Source: Vitellaria paradoxa (taxonomy: Eukaryota > Streptophyta > Magnoliopsida > Ericales > Sapotaceae). Taken from it: DNA of 64,000 nucleotides. Below, in pieces: positions 44,661 to 57,734 of the stretch (the stretch's first letter is position 1; each line of letters opens with the position of its first letter). The stretch covers positions 24,438,358 through 24,502,357 of the forward strand of contig CM034236.1 in assembly GCA_019916065.1 (NCBI GenBank). Reading direction: 5' to 3'. The position numbers and the translations under genes were made by a program. The notes below the pieces were generated by a model. The model was given only the letters and a program-made list of their open reading frames with translations. It searched no databases and was not told where the DNA came from.

Positions 44661-46832
44661 AAAATGATTGCCCTCAACTAATAGTCTCGACACAACTATT
44701 CCACATTACACTACCTTAGTTTCTACTCAATTTCCAAATCAACCTCAGAACTTTTATCAACCTCCAAATAGAAGGAATAATGAAGACCAGTTTCAACAAT
44801 TCATGTGCAACCAAGCCAATTTGTGGGCCCAAAATAATGGGTATTGGATGACATTAAGGGACAATTTACCCTCTTAAACAAATGACTATTCAAGAGAGAG
44901 GACGATTTCCTGCCCAAATCAAACCATACCCGCAAGCTCAGACATATACAATAGAAGGAAATAAACGAAACATAAAACATGTTGAAGTAGTTACAACACT
45001 ATATTATGGTAAGGAAATTAACAAGAGCATAACTATTAAGGTACAAAGACTTTAGAAGTACAAAGAGAAGAAGCAAAAAAGAATGATGGAAAAAATAAAA
45101 AGGACGAAATCTTCAATGTAGAAAATGAGCCAACAAAGCATGAACCTCCTGTACCATTTCCCCAATGGTTAAGAAAAAGAAAGCGTAATTCAAACCAAAG
45201 GGAAAGCATGGAAATTTTTAAAAAAGTTAAGATTAACATTCTATTATTAGATACAGTATAACAAAAACCCTCCTATGCTAAATTCCTTAAGGAATTATAT
45301 ACAGTGAAGAGAGGGATGAATGTTAAAGAGAGAGAAACCCTTATTCCAAAAGATATATTGGTCACTACCTTATGAGCTTATGTGTGATGCTGTGACCATG
45401 TAGTTGATGCTGTGTTAGGATGAAGGAAGGAAAAGAAGGTGCATGTTATATATTATACAAGCAAACTTTAAACAATACCCAAAGAAACTACTTGACGATG
45501 GAAAAGGAGTTTCTAGCCATTGTCTTTGCACTATAAAAATTCCATTCTAATCTCATAGGATTGACAGTTATTGTATTTATCAATCATTCTATACTCAAAT
45601 ATCTAGTAACCAAACTCGAGGCCAAACCTCAATTAATTCGATGGATTCTTCTTCTACGAGAGTTTAACCTTGAGATAAGAGAAAAAAAAAAGGTGTAGAA
45701 AATGTAGTTGTTGATCACTTGTCCAACTTACCAAAGGAAGCTCGTATGAACAATGAGACTTAGATAAATGAAAGCTTCCCTGATGAGTTGTTGTTTAATA
45801 TGACTATAATTTCAACAACCACACTCCCTTGGTATGCCGATACTACAAATTATCTGGTGATAAGAAAAATGCCCATTGAGTGAATTTGGTAGATCGTAGG
45901 AAATTCTTGAGGAATGTACAAGTAATTTTCTGGGATGTTTCATACCTTTTTAAATATTGTCATGATCAGATGGTTAGAAGATTTACTCTTGATTGGGAGA
46001 TACCATTATTATTCAGTTCTATCATAATCATGCTTATGGTCACTACTTCTTTTCATCAAAGACATCTGCTAAGATTTTATAGTGCAGCTTTTACTGGCCA
46101 ACTTTATTCAAGGATGTACATAACTTTTGTACTTCCTGTGACCGATGTCAGAGGTGGAGAAGTCTAACTCGTAGGAACATGATACTGCTAAACCTTATTC
46201 TTGTATTAGAAGTATTTGATTATTGGGGCATTGACTTCATGGATCCTTTTTTTGTGTGTTTTGAATATTAATACATTCTTATGGGTGTCAATTAAGTATC
46301 CAAATGGGTTGAAGCGATAGAAATAAGGATGAATGATCATAAGGTAGTCCTTAAGTTCTTACATGAAAATATCTTTTCTTACTTTGGATTTTGTTGCGCC
46401 ATCACTAGTGATGGTGGAAAGCATTTCTGTAATAGGACAATGGGATTGCTCATGCGAAGAATATGGCATAGTCTATAAAATAGGCATGCCCTACCACCTG
46501 CAAATGAGCGAGCAGGCAAAGCTTGTAAAAAGAGAAAAAATACTTGAGAAAGTAGTTAACTCACACCATAAAGACTAGTCTCTATGATTGGTTAACTCAC
46601 TATGGGCATACTGTACTGCCTATAAAATGACCTTAAGGAGGTCACCACATGGTTTGGTTTATGGCAAGCCATACCATAATCCTATTAAGTTGGAACACAA
46701 GGCTATTAATCAATTTAATGCCAACATCGATGAAGCAAGCTTCGTCATAAGCAACAGCTAGTGGAAATGGATGAGTTGAGGAATAACGTATATCTAAATG
46801 CAAAAATTTTGAAAGAGAGAATGAAAGTACTT
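44661..46832 (+). pseudogene. decayed gypsy gag-pol, plus strand
   Basis: Short gag trace at 44668-44877 (QNFYQPPNRRNNEDQFQQFM). From about 45410, RNase H ([30 protein letters not shown]), then the RNase H-integrase linker (FPDELLFNM; PWYADTTNYL; VDRRKFLRNVQVIFWDVSYL) and an integrase with many frame breaks to about 46830 (NAKILKERMKVL). Protease and most of RT are deleted between 45320 and 45400. It matches P pol in order but is far more decayed. The integrase end is cut by the LTR at 46833. Confidence 0.75.
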
Positions 46833-47944
46833 TGACCCCTTCTAAATTGTGCGTCTAAACTAACCCCCAAGTGCAAGGGTGTGTGGTGTAGTTTTAACTC
46901 GGTAAGTCCGAGGTCGAATCCACAAGGAACTATGAGATTGAGCACTAGGGTTTTCTAAGTTCTTCTATCTACCGGTTTTGTTTCAAAATTAGAAAAAGAA
47001 AATAATAGGTTTTGAGTTTGAAAAGAGTCGATTAAGTAACAAACAACCAAATAAAAGTAATTTGCAAAAATTAAACTAAACTAAAATTCAAGAAATTAAA
47101 TTACTTCTATTCTAACTAATAGAATAACAAGATACAAAATCAAACTAAACTAAAATAATGAAAGCAATAAAACTATGCATTCAAAATAATTTTTGATTCT
47201 TGATTCAACTTTCAATTTCAGGTAGTTTACAACTTCACAATGGGATGTGTTAAATACTACAATCTAAAGTTCACGTGGAAGTAACAAATAGATTGGAAAG
47301 ATGTCTTCGTTAAAATTTATTAAGTTCCCAATACTCGGTTTTAAAATCTCGTTTAGGATGATAAAATCGGAAAGATTTTCTAGGAAAACACTTGGGTTCA
47401 AATCTGATTTAGGGTTTGTTCAAAAATATTAAGAAAGTTTTAATCGAAAATCTTTACCAGTGATTACAAAGAATTTAGTCAAACATTTTGTTTTCGAAAG
47501 CTTTCAAACAAACGAAATCATATTTGAGTTCAAATCCTATTTTTAGTTTGTCCAAAAATATTAAACAAATTTTAATCAAAAAGCTTTACCAGTGATTATA
47601 GAGAATATAGTCAAAGGTTTTTGTTTTCAAAAGTTTTTTAAACAAACGAAAATATATTTAAAAGTTGTAGACCCCTATGCATGAGTTTTCGCAAACCATG
47701 CGAAGGGTCTACGCACATCCCATAAATCATAGTAACCTACCCTTCCTTGATTCGTTGAATCAAGAACCAGGTTTTACGCTAACATAACTTTAAACGAAAC
47801 AAAAGCAATCATTGAGCACATATTTAATGGATTTAATGAATCAAACAACGAAACAATATTATTAAGCAAAGAAATGAAACTAAACATACTCTGTAATTGA
47901 ATTCAGAACATTGTAATGAAAAATTGCTATTGTAGCGAAACCTA
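46833..47944 (-). mobile_element. A': LTR fragment related to alpha
   Basis: The plus strand starts TGACCCCTTCTAA next to decayed integrase. It shares with the alpha LTR the terminal block (CAAGTGCAAGGG; GAGGTCGAATCCACA), two TTTACCAGTGATTA patches (near 47455 and 47588) and a TTGATTCGTTGAATCAAG region near 47747. The U5 hairpin CTCGG-TAAGT-CCGAG is at 46898-46912. It ends at the copia LTR at 47945; its other part would lie beyond copia copy 4, outside the window. Confidence 0.8.
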
Positions 47945-49221
47945 TGTTGGAATCAAGAACGCAGTGGAATAGGTTTTAAAAAAAATTTGGATTGATCATG
48001 TATGAAAAATTATAAACTTCTTTATATAATTGTATTCAAAATACAAAAGCGAAATTAAATTAATAAACAAAACTAACCTTTTGTTATTTCTTGATTTGAT
48101 TTTGGTTTCTTGAACTTTTCTTTTTCTAACGGTTAAAACACCTAGGTTTTCCGCTCTTTCTCCTATTAGGATCTTCTCAGAGTTTTCTAATGTCTAGGAT
48201 TGTGTTGGCAACCTAACAGACTGATCCTTTATATAGGCAAGAGCAGAGGACCTAGGTGCAAATAAACTTAAGTTGGCTAATTAGGAAATTACCCATAATT
48301 ATCTCATAATTACGAATACATCCCCTAATAATTATACCTTACTCCACTAAAAAAGTATAACTGAACTCCAACCCCAATTTATTGAAATAATTTCACAAAA
48401 TACCTTATTCACTCTTTAGTTCTGTAATTGAGCCCCTTCGCCAGATATTGAGACGATTAAAATTAAGAAGCTATCCAATTCTAATTGATACCTCCCTCCA
48501 TATTCTAAGAACTATTATTCTAATCATTTTGTGTTGGTCACCATCTTAATAACATATTATTATGACGACCGAATCTAGATTTAATGATTAGTTAATATTC
48601 TTAATATGAATAGTATCCTATCTCAAATGAGATTGTAGATTCCATCTTGATAGTGTATGTTCCTTAGTTTTATATAATGATTTCCCAAAACACTGTGGTG
48701 TTGGCCTAATGGTAATCAGCCTGACTACTAATGAATTAAAGTCATCTTTACATAAAATAGTGTCCATCACTATCTCAGGATTTAGAGCAATTGCTTAGAG
48801 TGAACATAAGAAATACATCAATGTGGATAGCATAGCTTAGATGTGTTTCTTATCATTATCCTGTTCAGTGTTTTTCACACCAACACTTTAGATTCAAAGT
48901 CCATTACTCTAATGATTGAGATAAATCATTTTATCATATAGAAATCTAAAATGTTATAGTCTTTCAGTTGAAATGTCCCCATCTCAACACTGACTGTGAA
49001 CAAATCTAGATTGATTAATACTTAGATTCATATCTCCTGTGTATGAAACACTTCCATGCACATGAATCAAGTTCATTAATCAATCAAGGATTACATTTAT
49101 CACATGAAATATATGCATCCATAAATAATAAAGAAACTTTAGATAAACTAAATAATAATTCTTTGATAAAATAAAATCAGTTCATCATTTAATATATGAC
49201 TTTAGGGCATACATCCCAACA
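47945..49221 (-). mobile_element. copia copy 4, 3' LTR
   Basis: TGTTGGAATCAAG to CATCCCAACA, 1277 bp, inserted in A'. Confidence 0.93.
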
Positions 49222-50760
49222 AACTCCCACTTGCACTTAACCCATTGACCCATTACATCTAACCCCCATCCCATCAACATGAAACTCAAAAACCTTTATA
49301 GGCAGGGCCTTGGTAAAAGGATCGGCTAAATTATTTGCTAATGCAATCTTTGTCACAATGATGTCACCTCTGTGAACAATGTCTTTGACTAAGTGATACT
49401 TTCTTTCTATGTGTTTCCCACCGTTGTGGTTTCTTGGCTCCTTAGATTGTGCTACAACCCACTATTATCGTAATAAAGTGTAAAAAGAGACTTAGCTAGT
49501 GGTACCACTCCTAGTTCCATAAGAAATTTCTTGAGACAAACTGCTTCTTTAGCTGCTTCTGAGGCTGCCACGTACTCAGCTTCAGTGGTAGAATCAACAA
49601 TACATTGTTGCTTAATACTTCTCCAACTGATAGCTCCTTCATCAAAGGTAAACACATAACCAGATGTTGATTTTCGGGAATCCTTATCTGACATGAAGTC
49701 TGAATCAGTGTATCCAATAGGAACTAGGTCTCCATCCCCGTAAACTAGCATATAATCTTTAGTCCTTCTTAAATATTAAGAATATGGTTTACGGCAGTCC
49801 AATGCTCTAGTCCAGGATTAGATTGATACCGGCTAACCATGCCCATTGCAAAATAGATATTTGGTCTAGTACATAGCATAACATACCTGAGACTCCCTAC
49901 CACCGAAACATAAGGGACTTTCTTCATATGCTCCTCTTCTAAAGGTGTCTTAGGACACTGACTCTTAGACAGAGGCACCCCATGCCTGAAAGGTACCATA
50001 CCCTTCTTGGAGTTATGCATAGCATACCTGACTAGTATCTTGTCAATATATGCAGTCTGAGGTAGGCCTAAAATCCTATTCTTACGATCTCGCAAAAGCT
50101 TAATCCTAAGGATGTAGCTAGCCTGTCCCAAGTCCTTCATGTCAAACTATTTTGCTAACCAGATTTTAACTGTGGATAACGTACCAATATCATTCCCAAT
50201 GAGTAAAATGTCATCCACATATAGGACTAAGAAAACCACCATTCTCCCACTGTACTTCTTATACACACAAGGTTCATCTGGATTTTGATCAAAACCAAAT
50301 GATTTGATTGCTTGATCAAAACAGATGTTCCAACTACGAGATGCTTGCTTAAGTCTATAAATAGACTTATGCAATTTGCATACCATATGCTCTTGACCCT
50401 TAGCTATGAACCTTTCTGGTTGCATCATATAGATGTCTTCATCAAGATGGCCATTCAAAAATGCCGTCTTGACATTCATTTGCCAAATCTCATAATCAAG
50501 ATAGGCCGCAATGGATAAGAGGATATGAATAGACTTAAGCATATCAATTGGCAAAAAAGTTTCCTCATAGTCGATACCCTCTTTCTGAGTAAACCCTTTA
50601 GCCACTAGCTTAGCCTTATAGGTCTCAACAGACCCATCTGATCCCCTTTTTTTTTTTGTAAACCCACTTACAACCAATAGGTTTAATATTGACAGGTGGT
50701 TCTACAAGTTCCCAGACTTGATTGGAGTACATAGACTCCATTTCAGCTTTCATAGCCTTC
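49222..50760 (-). pseudogene. copia copy 4: reverse transcriptase and RNase H
   Basis: RT in 50147-50677: KGFTQKEGIDYEETFLPID, WQMNVKTAFLNGHLDEDIYM, SIYRLKQASRSWN and the catalytic YVDDILLIGND. The connection continues in 49769-50140 (MYNSKKGMVPF-like, SVVGSLRYVMLCTRP). RNase H in 49452-49751 has GYTDSDFMSDKDSRKSTSGY and DSTTEAEYVAASEAAKEAVC, the aspartates and glutamate expected for copia RNase H. Frames change at about 50144 and 49760. The C-terminus to 49394 is decayed. This is the best preserved copia pol here. Confidence 0.9.
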
Positions 50761-50828
50761 TGCCAAGAATCTGCATCTGTATCAGAAATAGCCTCATTAT
50801 AGCTTGAAGGATCAGGTTGTTGTTCTCC

Positions 50829-52150
50829 CTAGAGATTCTCTCCAAAGAACAAATACCGATCAGGTGCCCTGACAATTCTCCCACTACGACGAGGTTCTGG
50901 TGTATTAAAAGAACTGGGTGATGTGGTGTGTGGAGCATCCTGAGAAATGACTGTGTCAGTGATCTGTGGATGAGAACTATCTATCTCATCTAGCTTAACT
51001 CTGCTTTTAGCTATCTGGTACATAATATAATCATCTTCTAGGAAGACAGCATTTGTGCTAATGAACACCTTCTGCTCCCTAGGATTATAAAATAGCCAAC
51101 CTTTTGTTCCTTTTGGATATCCTATGAAATGGCTCAATTCTGATCTCGATTCCAACTTACCAGTCTTGCCCTTCAACACTTTTGCAAGGCAACCCCATAT
51201 CCTATAGGGTTGCAAACTGCGATGTCATCCAGTCCACAACTCAGTGGGAGTCTTAAGAGCAGACTTAGTTGGAACAGAGTTCAGAATATACATAGTTGTT
51301 TCTAAAGCATATCCCCAAAGGATTATAGGCAAATCAGAATGACTTATCATTGATCTAACCATATCTAAAAGCGTCATGTTTCTTCTCTCAGCTACACCAT
51401 TCTACTGAGGCGTGCCTAGTGTAGACAAGTGAGATATAATCCCACTATCCAACAAGTGTTTACTGAAGTCACTGGAGAGATACTCACCAGCTCGATCAGA
51501 TCTAAGTGACTTTATGTTCTTATCTAATTGCTTTTCTACCTCAGCTTGAAACTCTTTGAACTTTTCAAAAGCTTCAAACTTATGATGCAAAAGATAGACA
51601 TAACCATACCTAAAGTAATCATCTGTGAAAGTGATGAAATACTCATAACCTCCCCGAGCTCTGACATTCAGAGGTCCACACACATCTGTGTGAACTAACT
51701 CCAATAACATTTTAGCTCTGTTCCCTTTTGCAAAAAAGGGTCTCTTGGTCATTTTACCCTCTAAGCAGGATACAAAAGTTGGTACCTTTTTTTACCAACC
51801 TTGTTATCCTATTCAAATTAATATGACCAAGTCCCAAATGCCAAAGATATGTTGGATTACTTGAAGAAACTTTTCTTTTAAGATTTGGGGAAACAAATGA
51901 TAATGATGATGGTTGTGAATTGTTGCTTTTTATTTCATGAATCTCATTCATTTGTGGAGTAATCAAATATAAGCCATTTGTCAATGTACCAGAGCAAATA
52001 AAAGAACCATTTAATTTAATAGTAACTGAAGACTTAAAAACAATTGAATATCCTTTTTTAATCAAACAAGAAACTAAAACTAAATTTCTTTTAATGCTAG
52101 GTACATAAAGGCAGTTTTCTAAACTAAGGTTTTATCACTAAAAAATAATC
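50829..52150 (-). pseudogene. copia copy 4: integrase and linker
   Basis: 51754-52065 holds the GAG-pre-integrase patch (YLWHLGLGHINLNRITRLV). 51402-51752 has the core: ELVHTDVCGPLNVRARGGYE, FTDDYFRYGYVYLLHH and SLRSDRAGEYLSSDFSKH. The frame stops where the glutamate helix should begin, and 50829-51215 continues with the linker (GYPKGTKGWLFYNPREQKVF; ITDTVISQDAPHT; EPRRSGRIVRAPDRY). Stops near 51400, 51235 and 51752 break it. Confidence 0.88.
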
Positions 52151-52189
52151 TAACTACTCCAATTAAAATAACAGTAATCTTGGAGCCAT

Positions 52190-52614
52190 CACTAAGGTGC
52201 AAGCAACCCTCTCCATCACTTAGCCTATTGGTTTCCTAAAACCCATGCAACAAATTACAAATGTGATTAGTTGCTCCAGAGTCTATACACCAAGAATATG
52301 AAGTACCCGCTAAAAAGCTTACTTCAATAACAAGTGATTTAGGCATACCTGCATGCTTATATGCTAGATAGGTAGAGTAGTTCCTCTTCCAATGTCCTTC
52401 CACGCCGCAGTGGAAACATTTTCCTTTTGGCTTGGCATTTGCTTTTTTCTTGTTCCCTTTGTTCACAATTGGGATAGTACCAACATCCTTGGTGCCTTTG
52501 GGGCTAGTTTTCTTCTTTCCCTTGCCTTTGCCTTTATGCTTAGGCTTGGAAGAAGAAGCTACAGCAAGATGAACACAAGGATTTCTCTTGATAATACCCT
52601 CCGCTGCCTTTAGA
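52190..52614 (-). pseudogene. copia copy 4: gag C-terminus and protease
   Basis: Basic tract, zinc knuckle CFHCGVEGHWKRN (final Cys changed, as in copy 2) and protease active site WCIDSGATNHIC with an intact DSG. The loss of the last Cys in both copies suggests it predates their separation. The upstream half of gag is replaced by fragment F from about 52615. Confidence 0.88.
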
Positions 52615-52796
52615 GTATCAATGTAATAGCTTGAATTTTTCATGGTAATATAATTTGATGGTTTTAACATGTTTTGGGCATGTTAGTATGTTAATTAAGT
52701 TATATTAGTCATTAAAGATGACTTAGGGGTGTGACTTTTGGAAGCAATTGGCAAAATAGCTCAAAAGTCAACATTTTGACTCGGGAGCATGTTGAG

Positions 52797-52865
52797 GGGC
52801 GCCTGAGGTTATGAGGGGCGCCCATGGCTCTAGGACGGGCACCCATGGTCCATGAGGGGGGCCCC
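52797..52865. repeat. GGGCGCCC-type boxes, first cluster in F
   Basis: Boxes at about 52797 (GGGGCGCC), 52815 (GGGGCGCCC), 52836 (CGGGCACCC) and 52856 (GGGGGGCCCC), separated by ATGAG-like spacers. Confidence 0.8.
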
Positions 52866-53643
52866 ACTTGTACAGACAGTCAACAGTAGGGTGTCCTTTG
52901 CATTTTCCAACCGAGCCATACCCTATTAACACGTATACCTAGATAAGGGTTGATGGGAAACCTGAAGATTACTGTTGAGGGACTTAAAATATTGATATTA
53001 TATATATATATATTATTGATTTGATGCAAGAGAGAGAGAAAGAAGTAGCTTGGAGGAGAGGAAATCGGTGGAGAAGCAACAGAAGAGTAAGGAGAACAAA
53101 GAAGGAACTGGGTAGGGATTTCAAGGTAGGTCCTTCTACCCTTCATGAAACCCAAATTCCTTTTGCAAGATTGTGAATAGAACCTTAAGAAACATCCTCG
53201 TGTAATTTGTTTTTAGTTTTGATCAAGGAGAGAGGAGATTGACCTCATCAAAATTTGAGGGTTTGGAAGCTCAACATACCTTTTTGTCGATCTATCTTCT
53301 TACCATTTGAGGTAGGGATTTCTAGTCTCATTTTAGCATATATGAGATGTATTTGACCTAGTAAATACTTCTATAAAATTTATTTAAGATTTGGAAACCT
53401 TGGAGGTGGAATTTGTGTGGATGAATGGATGTGTATATATATGTATAGGTTGAATCAAGATTTTTGTATTGGAGAATAGATGGATTAAAATTGGTTTTGA
53501 TAGACTTTTTAGAGTCTTCTAGGTTCTAGACAACCCAAGAAAATGAGATATTAGGTTAGAGATTGGATTTGATAAAGTTTGAAAACCAAAAACATGACTT
53601 AGAGTTTGAACTAGAGCAGAGTAACATTCTAGATAACAGAAGA

Positions 53644-53752
53644 GCGCCTGTGAACTTATGTGGGGCGCCCATGATTCTCAAGGGGCACCCGTGAACTTAT
53701 GTGGGGCACCCATGACCCTCAAGGGGTGCCTGTGAACTTATGTGGGGCGCCC
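53644..53752. repeat. GGGCGCCC-type boxes in 40-bp repeats, second cluster in F
   Basis: A unit of about 40 bp repeats nearly three times: a box, then GTGAACTTATGTG, a box, then CATGAYYCTCAAG. Boxes lie near 53644, 53662, 53682, 53703, 53723 and 53743. Confidence 0.88.
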
Positions 53753-54109
53753 ATAGAGGCTAGGTCACTTTTCCTGACTTTATGCTTAGTTTGAGCTCCT
53801 ACCTTAGACTTATGAAAGTGTTGGTAATTTGTTTTTATATGAAACTTTTAATTGATTAATTACATGGATTTTAAGAGGGAAATGAGCTTTTAAAAGTGAT
53901 TAAGGAGTGTTTAACTTATGCTTATGGGATTTAACTTGAAAGGGCACGTGAAAGTCACCTTGAATTGAATGAATTGGAAGCTTACTTTAAGATAAGGGTC
54001 TTAATCGAGTTGAATGGTAAATATGTCTGGATGTAAACTAGATGTTGAGGTATATGAACTTGTGATTGATTAAGTGAAAGGTAACTTGACAAAGAGACGT
54101 ATGTTTATA

Positions 54110-54455
54110 ATGGCAGTCTGCCTAGCAAGCCTGCTTTGTTCTCCAAACATCTCCTTGAGGTTGAACATGATATCATAAGCAGTAGCCATGTTTTGGTGTT
54201 AATGCTGTAAGATATTGGACATCGATGCTAGAATATAACACCGAGCCATCTCATCAGCCTTCACCCATTTTGCGTGACAATCACGCTCCTCTTGAGATGC
54301 ACCTTCTTTTGTAATATTGGACATTCAGTAGCAAGAACATATTTGTACCCCTTAGCAATGAGTATAATATCCAGATTCCATTTCCAATCAACAAAATTGG
54401 GCCTAGTGAGCTTGTTTTGATTGAGTATGATAGAGAGAGGATTAAATGATGACAT
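54110..54455 (-). pseudogene. copia copy 4: gag N-terminal part
   Basis: Start MSSFNPLSIILNQNKL at 54455, matching copy 2. It runs NFVDWKWNLDIILIAKGYKY and then shifts frame near 54310, where one base is missing from a G/A-rich tract; the rest (to 54110) is homologous to 36640-36790. F replaces the following part. Confidence 0.85.
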
Positions 54456-56450
54456 CTGATAAAAAAAATTAAGCTGGATGCAAACAAAAAAAAAATAAGC
54501 TTTTGTTTTTCATTATCTAATAGTGCTATCCTCAAGAGACTATAAATGAATACAAAGGGACTTAATCCATATAAATAACATGCTTCGTGGGGAAGCCAAA
54601 TGCCACCTATATGATTAAGAGGATGATATCCTTTACAATATCAACTAGGCATCTCATATCATATGATATTATAATACCCTCTATTTGGTCTTCAAAAGTA
54701 AAATAACTGTTAAAATAACTAGTCGTGGGGACAACAGTTATTTTCCTTTTGATCAAATGCACACCATTATCTCGAATGAAAGACAACCGTTGTAAGCAAG
54801 TGTTCTCGTGGGGAGAATCACCCTTACTCCGTCTCAACCATCCTTATCCTAAGAGATTCAATCTTGTAACCAATGAGAATAAGCACCTTCCGTGGGGAAC
54901 GGTCACTCGAAGATGACTCGAGATGCTTATCCTCATCCTACTATGAACCGATAATGGAAGACCAACACTTGAATTTTAAATTTGAGGATACTTTAAAATT
55001 TATTATTCATGTCTTGCTTTCTTTTATTTTCAAAAAATAAAATTTAATTTTGAAAAAGACTTTCTTTTACAAAATTTCAAAGCAAGTTATGAATGATTTT
55101 TCCTTTTTAAGTTCATGGATTTTAAAAAAACTTTTCTAGCATGCATGCACAACATGTATGTTATCAAATATAATAACATCGCATGCAGTATAAATATGCA
55201 TAAACGTAAACAACATCTCTCTTTTGGTTTCCGGTCTACAATAGAAAATCTATGCAAAATCTATAACATAAGGTTGAACTTGGCCTCCTTGGTCTCCTTC
55301 TTCCTCTTCGTTTTGTCAACATTCAAAAATTACATAATGCCTATGCCCACAAATGCCGCATACATAATTTCTAAATAGTTGGAAGAGAAAAATAAAAAAA
55401 AAAAAATTAGAGGAAGAAATAGGGAAACCAATAAACTTGCCATTTTACGGGAAAACCAAGTTTACTGCCCTGTACAAGCCTTCCACATAAATTTATACAA
55501 TCTTTTCCTATTGACCAACCAAAAGAGAGATCCCCATATCACATTTGTAACAAGCATATATAACCATTCATAACCAAACAATTTTAAACGACAATAAAAT
55601 TGTAACATATGAATTATTATGTAAAGTTTAGAATTAATAACAATTATTAATTCCTAAAATTATATTAATTAATTGCAAATCATTAATCATACATTAAAGA
55701 ATGTCCGGAACTAGAGAAAAAAAAATTAGGAAAGAACTTGGCTCTGTTTTTAACCAAAAACCTTATTTTCAAAACTTTTAAACAACCTATAATTTTAAAA
55801 ATATTTAGAATATTCAAAAATTGAATTTTAATTTTTAAAATTATTGTTTAGGTTGTTAGAAACTTACAGAAAAAAATTGGGTTCAAAACGAATTTATTTT
55901 GATGCCAAAACGGCCAAATAACGCAGTTTTTAGAAAAACTGACAGGCAAACAGAGCCTTAGTCTAATTCCAGCACTTGGAAAGCTTGCTGCCAGCTGTGT
56001 ACATCAGTTATGGTGCACCGAGAAGCATGGAATCAAAACTCACAAAAGCAAACCTTTCCAAACTGTGATTCCTATGCAGGTAATGTGCTAGAATTCCAAA
56101 CCTTTTGCGATTGTGCAAGACACCACAACCTTCCTCCCGTAGGATTAGGATTCCAGCGAACCTTTCATGGCCACCAGAAATTTCTTTTTTTTTTTTTTTT
56201 GAGAAGCAATTTGAAAAAATAATTAAAATAAAAAAAAAAACCCTTTTGTGTTTAACTCTTTGGCCAAATAAAAAAAAAATAGTCAACAAACCCGTTCTTG
56301 GTGAGGATTTCTCTTTCTTCTCATATTAACTAAAATCTAATTTTAATTAATATTCTGGATAGCAATCAATCAATACAACTTGCATAAATAAATTAAAACT
56401 TAATTTAATTCCATGAACAAACAAGAAGTTATAAAAAATCATGCAAGACC
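54456..56450 (-). other. copia copy 4: long 5' leader
   Basis: Colinear with 36985-38937, about 95% alike by eye in sampled lines. Poly-T at 56166-56181 and A-runs vary in length. No supported gene. Confidence 0.75.
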
Positions 56451-56464
56451 GCTCCGATACCAAT

Positions 56465-56839
56465 TGTTGGAATCAAGAACACAGCGGAATAGGTTCCCAA
56501 AACAAATTTCGGATTGAGCATGCATGAAAAATTATAAATTTCTTTATATAATTGTATTCAAAATACAAAAGCGAAATTAAATTAATAAACAAAACTAACC
56601 TTTTGTTATTTCTTGTTTTGATCTTGGTTTCTTGAACTTTTCTTTTTCTGATGGTTAAGATGCCTAGGTTTTCTGCACTTTCTCCTATTAGGATCTTCTC
56701 AACATTTTCTGATGTTTAGGGTTGTGTGGGCAACCTAACAGACTGATCCTTTATATAGACAATAGCAGTGGAGCTAGGTGCAAATAAACTTAAGTTGGCT
56801 AATTAGGAAATTACACATGATTATCTCATAATTATGAAT
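56465..56839 (-). mobile_element. copia copy 4, 5' LTR, outer part only
   Basis: Starts TGTTGGAATCAAG two bases after the PBS (56451-56462) and is cut at ATTATGAAT by alpha2. The same point in the 3' LTR is about 48318. Confidence 0.9.
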
Positions 56840-57113
56840 TGATTACACTTGAAAAGTGTAATTACAAACTCCTTAACTCAACACTTATTCATGCATTTAA
56901 ATAATTAAAGTTGAAGTTTTAGTGTTATAGTATTACTCATACTTTTATTGTTTTATTTGTAGGAAAAAGGGCAAAGATGTCGAAGTTTATAGCTATGGAG
57001 AGGGCCAAGAAGACAAAGAAAAAGTCATGGTTCGAACCTCATCTTCGATGGAAAAGACTAGCCCAAAGACCCAACCAAGAGAATGAAAGAGAGCAATGAA
57101 GGAAAAGCTGGAC

Positions 57114-57200
57114 GGTCCCGACCCCCTCTCCAGACGGTCGGGACCACAGAAAGTTAAAAACTTCAGACGGTCCCGACCCCCTCTCCAGACGGTCGGGACC
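57114..57200 (+). repeat. GGTCCCGACC / GGTCGGGACC pairs, alpha2 5' LTR
   Basis: Same two pairs as at 8720-8806, 55-140 bp upstream of the TATA box at 57256. Confidence 0.9.
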
Positions 57201-57658
57201 ATCCGTGATTTACAATTGCCGCGTGAAAGTGCCTCTTCTAGGGTTTTGTGGCATCTATATAAAGACCCATTGCACGGCCAAGAGGAAGGGAAGCACCTTT
57301 TAATTTCGCACCTTCAATTAAGTATTAGAATAGAATTTTGAGAGTTTTTAGATTAGGTTTTAAGCTTGCATGCGTGGATTCATGATTTTTGTTGGAGCTT
57401 TCATCGTCATCTTTGTAGTGATTCTTCACTTCATCTTTTACATTCGCTTTACGTTGTAAGTTACACTTTAATCTACTTCGTTTTATTTCGTTTTGTTTCG
57501 TAATATCATGTTTTTCTTGTTTCAATTCTCTTTCCGTATGATTGAATGCTATTTGATTGTTTTTAAGATGCTTAAAGTAGTTTTAGCGTAAAACCCTAAT
57601 CTTGATTCAACGAATCAAGAAAGGGTAGTTCACGAAAAGCCTTGGGGTGTTCGTAGTC

Positions 57659-57734
57659 CCTTCGCGTAGGTTACGAAACCTTTCGCGTAGGTTACGAAAC
57701 CCTTCGCGTAGGTTGCGAAACCTTTCGCGAAGGG
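57659..57734 (+). repeat. 21-bp tandem repeat, alpha2 5' LTR
   Basis: Three full units and a partial unit, as at 9266-9341. Confidence 0.85.

Larger units (their letters stand above)
52622..54109 (+). mobile_element. fragment F: LTR-like insertion in copia 4 gag
   Basis: Begins TGTAATAGCTTGAATTTTTC, the kind of start seen in plant gypsy LTRs, and ends without a clear CA at 54109. About 215 bp of copia gag is missing at the site and no target duplication was found. It contains two clusters of GGGCGCCC-type boxes. Orientation is inferred from the start only. Confidence 0.5.
47945..56839 (-). mobile_element. copia copy 4 (interrupted in its 5' LTR by alpha2)
   Basis: 3' LTR 47945-49221, PPT 49222-49230, RNase H, RT, integrase, protease, gag split by F, leader, PBS and the first 375 bp of the 5' LTR (56465-56839). 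The rest of the 5' LTR must lie past alpha2, outside the window. Orientation and family are as copy 2. Confidence 0.93.

Noticed and set aside
52622..54109. Fragment F as a host intron or gene fragment
   Set aside because: It lies inside copia gag, starts like a plant LTR and carries the same type of box array as solo LTR C; an LTR-derived origin is more likely, though unproven.
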